A stretch of DNA of 7,682 bases from Frankiales bacterium. GTDB lineage: Bacteria; Actinomycetota; Actinomycetes; Mycobacteriales; SCTD01. Positions 6,621 through 7,682 of the stretch are shown in pieces. The notes beneath the pieces are model-generated. The model saw nothing but the letters and a program-made list of their open reading frames with translations. It was not told the origin of the DNA and searched no databases. The position numbers were made by a program, and so were the translations under genes. Positions within the stretch are counted from its first letter, which is position 1. Every line of letters starts with the position of its first letter. The stretch spans positions 1 to 7,682 of the forward strand of contig JAODNF010000197.1 of the NCBI GenBank assembly GCA_025464915.1. The letters run 5' to 3'.

Positions 6621-7259
6621 GTGCTCACTGCGCTCCTCGACCTGGTGCTCCCGCGGACCTGCAGCGGTTGCGCGGCTGCCGGTCCGCCGCTCTGCGCCGA
6701 CTGCCGAGCCGTGCTGCGCGCGGAGCCGATCGGCCGGGTGCGCCCGACCCCGTGTCCCGCCGGGCTTCCCGAGGTCGCCGCGCTGTCGTCGTACCAAGGC
6801 CCGGTGCAGCGACTTCTCCTGTCCCACAAGGAAAGGGGGCAGCTGAGCCTCACCCGTCCGCTCGGTGCCGGCCTCGCCGCGACGGTGCGGTCGCTCGGCG
6901 TCCGGGAGGTCGTCCTCTGCCCGGTGCCGAGCTCGCCGAGGGCGGTGCGGCAGCGCGGTCACGACCACGCGATGCGGCTCGCTCAGGCGGCCGCCCAGGA
7001 CCTCGGCACGAATGCGCTCCGGCTGCTGGTTCCGGCCCGCGCTGTCGCCGACCAGTCGGGCCTCACCACAGCGCAACGGGCCCGCAACCTCGCGGGCGCG
7101 CTTCGTGGCGTCGGTCTCCCCGGCCGGCCCGTCGTGGTCGTCGACGACGTCATGACGACCGGCGCCACGCTCGTCGAGGCCGCGCGTGCGCTCGCGGCGC
7201 AGGGCCATCCGGTCGTCGCTGCCGCGGTCGTCGCTGCGACCGAAAGACGGGTCAGATGA
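6621..7259 (+). CDS. comF: ComF family phosphoribosyltransferase-like protein
   Basis: This encodes 212 aa from a GTG start, 46 nt after lpqB. The N-terminus carries a four-cysteine zinc-binding motif (C14, C17, C25, C28) in LVLPRTCSGCAAAGPPLCADC-like context, usual for ComF/GntX proteins. A type I phosphoribosyltransferase fold follows: the segment VVLCPVPSSPRAVRQRGHDHA resembles the family PVP...R..RGFNQ motif. The PRPP loop VVVVDDVMTTGAT lies at about 171-183, with the acidic pair D175/D176. In naturally competent bacteria ComF acts in DNA uptake or processing; in actinobacteria without known competence its role is unclear. Full length with key motifs intact. The Shine-Dalgarno is weak (a G-rich stretch, GCGGGG, directly before GTG), so translation may depend partly on upstream genes. 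The locus position between lpqB and hpf is conserved in actinobacteria. Confidence 0.93.
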   Translation: MLTALLDLVLPRTCSGCAAAGPPLCADCRAVLRAEPIGRVRPTPCPAGLPEVAALSSYQGPVQRLLLSHKERGQLSLTRPLGAGLAATVRSLGVREVVLCPVPSSPRAVRQRGHDHAMRLAQAAAQDLGTNALRLLVPARAVADQSGLTTAQRARNLAGALRGVGLPGRPVVVVDDVMTTGATLVEAARALAAQGHPVVAAAVVAATERRVR

Positions 7260-7268
7260 CCCTTTCGG
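7240..7268 (+). terminator. Bulged stem-loop spanning the comF stop codon, probable terminator or attenuator
   Basis: Two stacked perfect stems are visible. CCGAAA (7240-7245) pairs with TTTCGG (7263-7268), and GGGTC (7249-7253) pairs with GACCC (7258-7262). They are separated only by a 3-nt bulge (7246-7248) and closed by an AGAT loop. That gives 11 base pairs. The comF TGA (7257-7259) lies in the loop and the descending arm. No T-run follows, so it would be an intrinsic terminator of the U-poor kind proposed for actinobacteria, or an mRNA 3'-end stabiliser. It separates the mtrAB-lpqB-comF unit from hpf. Confidence 0.6.
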
Positions 7269-7459
7269 GCCAGACCCCTTCTCGTCGGGCGATAGCCGCT
7301 CTATGGTCGACACAGGTGCCCCAGACGGCACCCGCACGGCGCCACCCCACGGGGTTCTCGCCGAGAGACAGGAGGTCTGCCACACCGCTGAGACGGCGGG
7401 GCGCCGGCACTGGCTCTCACACAGCGCCTCTGCTCGCCAGAGGCCCGAAGGAGAACACT
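7269..7459 (+). promoter_or_regulatory. hpf upstream region and structured 5' leader
   Basis: This 191-nt stretch has no credible gene. A possible -10 element, TATGGT (7302-7307, fitting TAnnnT), lacks a clear -35. If used, transcription would start near 7314, just at a perfect hairpin: GGTGCC (7315-7320), loop CCAGAC, GGCACC (7327-7332). Smaller stems follow: ACCC/GGGT (7344-7355), AGAC/GTCT (7366-7378) and CCGCT/GGCGG (7385-7399, one wobble). A strong stem GCCTCTG/CAGAGGC (7426-7444, loop CTCGC) ends 3 nt before the ribosome binding site. GGGGCGC (7398-7404) can instead pair with GCGCCTC (7424-7430, one G-U), which would break the last stem. The density of stems suggests a regulatory leader; no known riboswitch was recognised. 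Confidence 0.45.
7448..7453 (+). promoter_or_regulatory. Strong ribosome binding site of hpf
   Basis: AAGGAG lies 6 nt before TTG 7460. It is the only perfect Shine-Dalgarno site seen before a gene in this window. It decides the TTG start over the in-frame GTG at 7472. Confidence 0.85.
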
Positions 7460-7682
7460 TTGGACATCGTCGTGAAGGGACGCAATGTCGAGGTCCCGGA
7501 GCACTTCCGGACCCATGTCCAGGAGAAGATGGCGCTCAGTGAACGCCTCGACCCCCGCGTCTACCACGTCGACGTCGAGCTCTTCCACGAGAAGAACCCA
7601 CGACAGTCCGCCCAGTGCCAGCGGGTGGAGATCACGGTGCGGGGCAAGGGCCCCGTCATCCGCGCGGAGGCGTGCGGCGAGA
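7460..7682 (+). CDS. hpf: Ribosome hibernation promoting factor, HPF/RaiA family (C-terminus off the right edge)
   Basis: Only the first 74 codons are present. HPF binds the 30S subunit and, in the long form, drives 100S ribosome dimers and dormancy protection. The start is TTG, supported by a perfect AAGGAG 6 nt upstream and by the conserved actinobacterial N-terminus DIVVKGRNVEVPEHFR. The visible part is the S30AE (sigma-54 modulation/RaiA) domain: a first strand, helix FRTHVQEKMALSERLD, then strands VYHVDVELFHEKNP and CQRVEITVRGKGPVIRAEA. Actinobacterial homologues are usually long-form with a C-terminal dimerisation domain, which would lie beyond the edge. The locus normally continues into secA. 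A terminator-like hairpin and a structured leader separate it from comF, so it probably has its own promoter. Confidence 0.95.
   Translation, partial: MDIVVKGRNVEVPEHFRTHVQEKMALSERLDPRVYHVDVELFHEKNPRQSAQCQRVEITVRGKGPVIRAEACGE

Noticed and set aside
3761..6853. Very long minus-strand open frame (1030 codons) antisense to mtrB, lpqB and comF
   Set aside because: It is a mirror of GC-biased codons in the real plus-strand genes. The translation is low-complexity Arg/Ala/Ser-rich with no domain, while the opposite strand encodes clear family proteins.
7186..7542. 118-codon plus-strand frame running from comF into hpf
   Set aside because: It crosses the ends of two recognised genes in another frame and its translation has no recognisable domain.
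7301..7588. 95-codon minus-strand frame opposite the hpf leader
   Set aside because: Its N-terminal part is the complement of hpf coding sequence and the rest covers the structured leader. No family similarity was recognised.

Overview
The window is high-GC (roughly 70% by eye) actinobacterial chromosome. The gene order mtrA-mtrB-lpqB-comF-hpf is the conserved actinobacterial locus that normally leads into secA, which would lie just past the right edge. The proteins resemble those of Nocardioidaceae or other Propionibacteriales, but the family-level placement is inference. No mobile element, tRNA, rRNA, CRISPR array or prophage gene is visible.

Left part (1-2571, minus strand): three membrane-protein genes read leftward from the centre. 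They encode a multi-pass protein with a glycerophosphodiester phosphodiesterase-type membrane domain (355 aa), a DUF4129 protein (207 aa) and a DUF4350 protein (at least 295 aa, cut by the left edge). Each junction is a 4-base GTGA start/stop overlap, so this is a tightly coupled operon. In related genomes it usually continues into a MoxR AAA+ ATPase and a DUF58 (vWA-like) protein, which would lie off the left edge.

Centre: a 48-bp divergent intergenic region (2572-2619) separates that operon from mtrA.

Right part (2620-7682, plus strand): mtrA (response regulator), mtrB (sensor histidine kinase), lpqB (lipoprotein partner of MtrB), comF (phosphoribosyltransferase-like) and the start of hpf (ribosome hibernation factor). 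mtrA/mtrB and mtrB/lpqB are translationally coupled. The conserved N-terminus of mtrB can only be encoded if translation starts at a CTG inside a CTGA overlap with the mtrA stop; the first ATG would remove the cytoplasmic juxtamembrane segment. A GC-rich 7-bp hairpin lies at this junction. A strong bulged stem-loop spans the comF stop codon and probably ends or attenuates the mtrAB-lpqB-comF transcript. hpf is set apart by a roughly 200-nt leader with several hairpins, a perfect AAGGAG ribosome binding site and a TTG start, so it appears to be regulated separately.

Functionally, MtrB/MtrA with LpqB is an envelope-to-transcription signalling module for cell division and wall metabolism. The divergent DUF4350/DUF4129 operon is a poorly described membrane module that may share its envelope theme. 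I found no clearly new system. The points most worth checking are the mtrB start, the mtrA/mtrB hairpin, the comF-end stem-loop, the structured hpf leader and the DUF4350/DUF4129 cassette.
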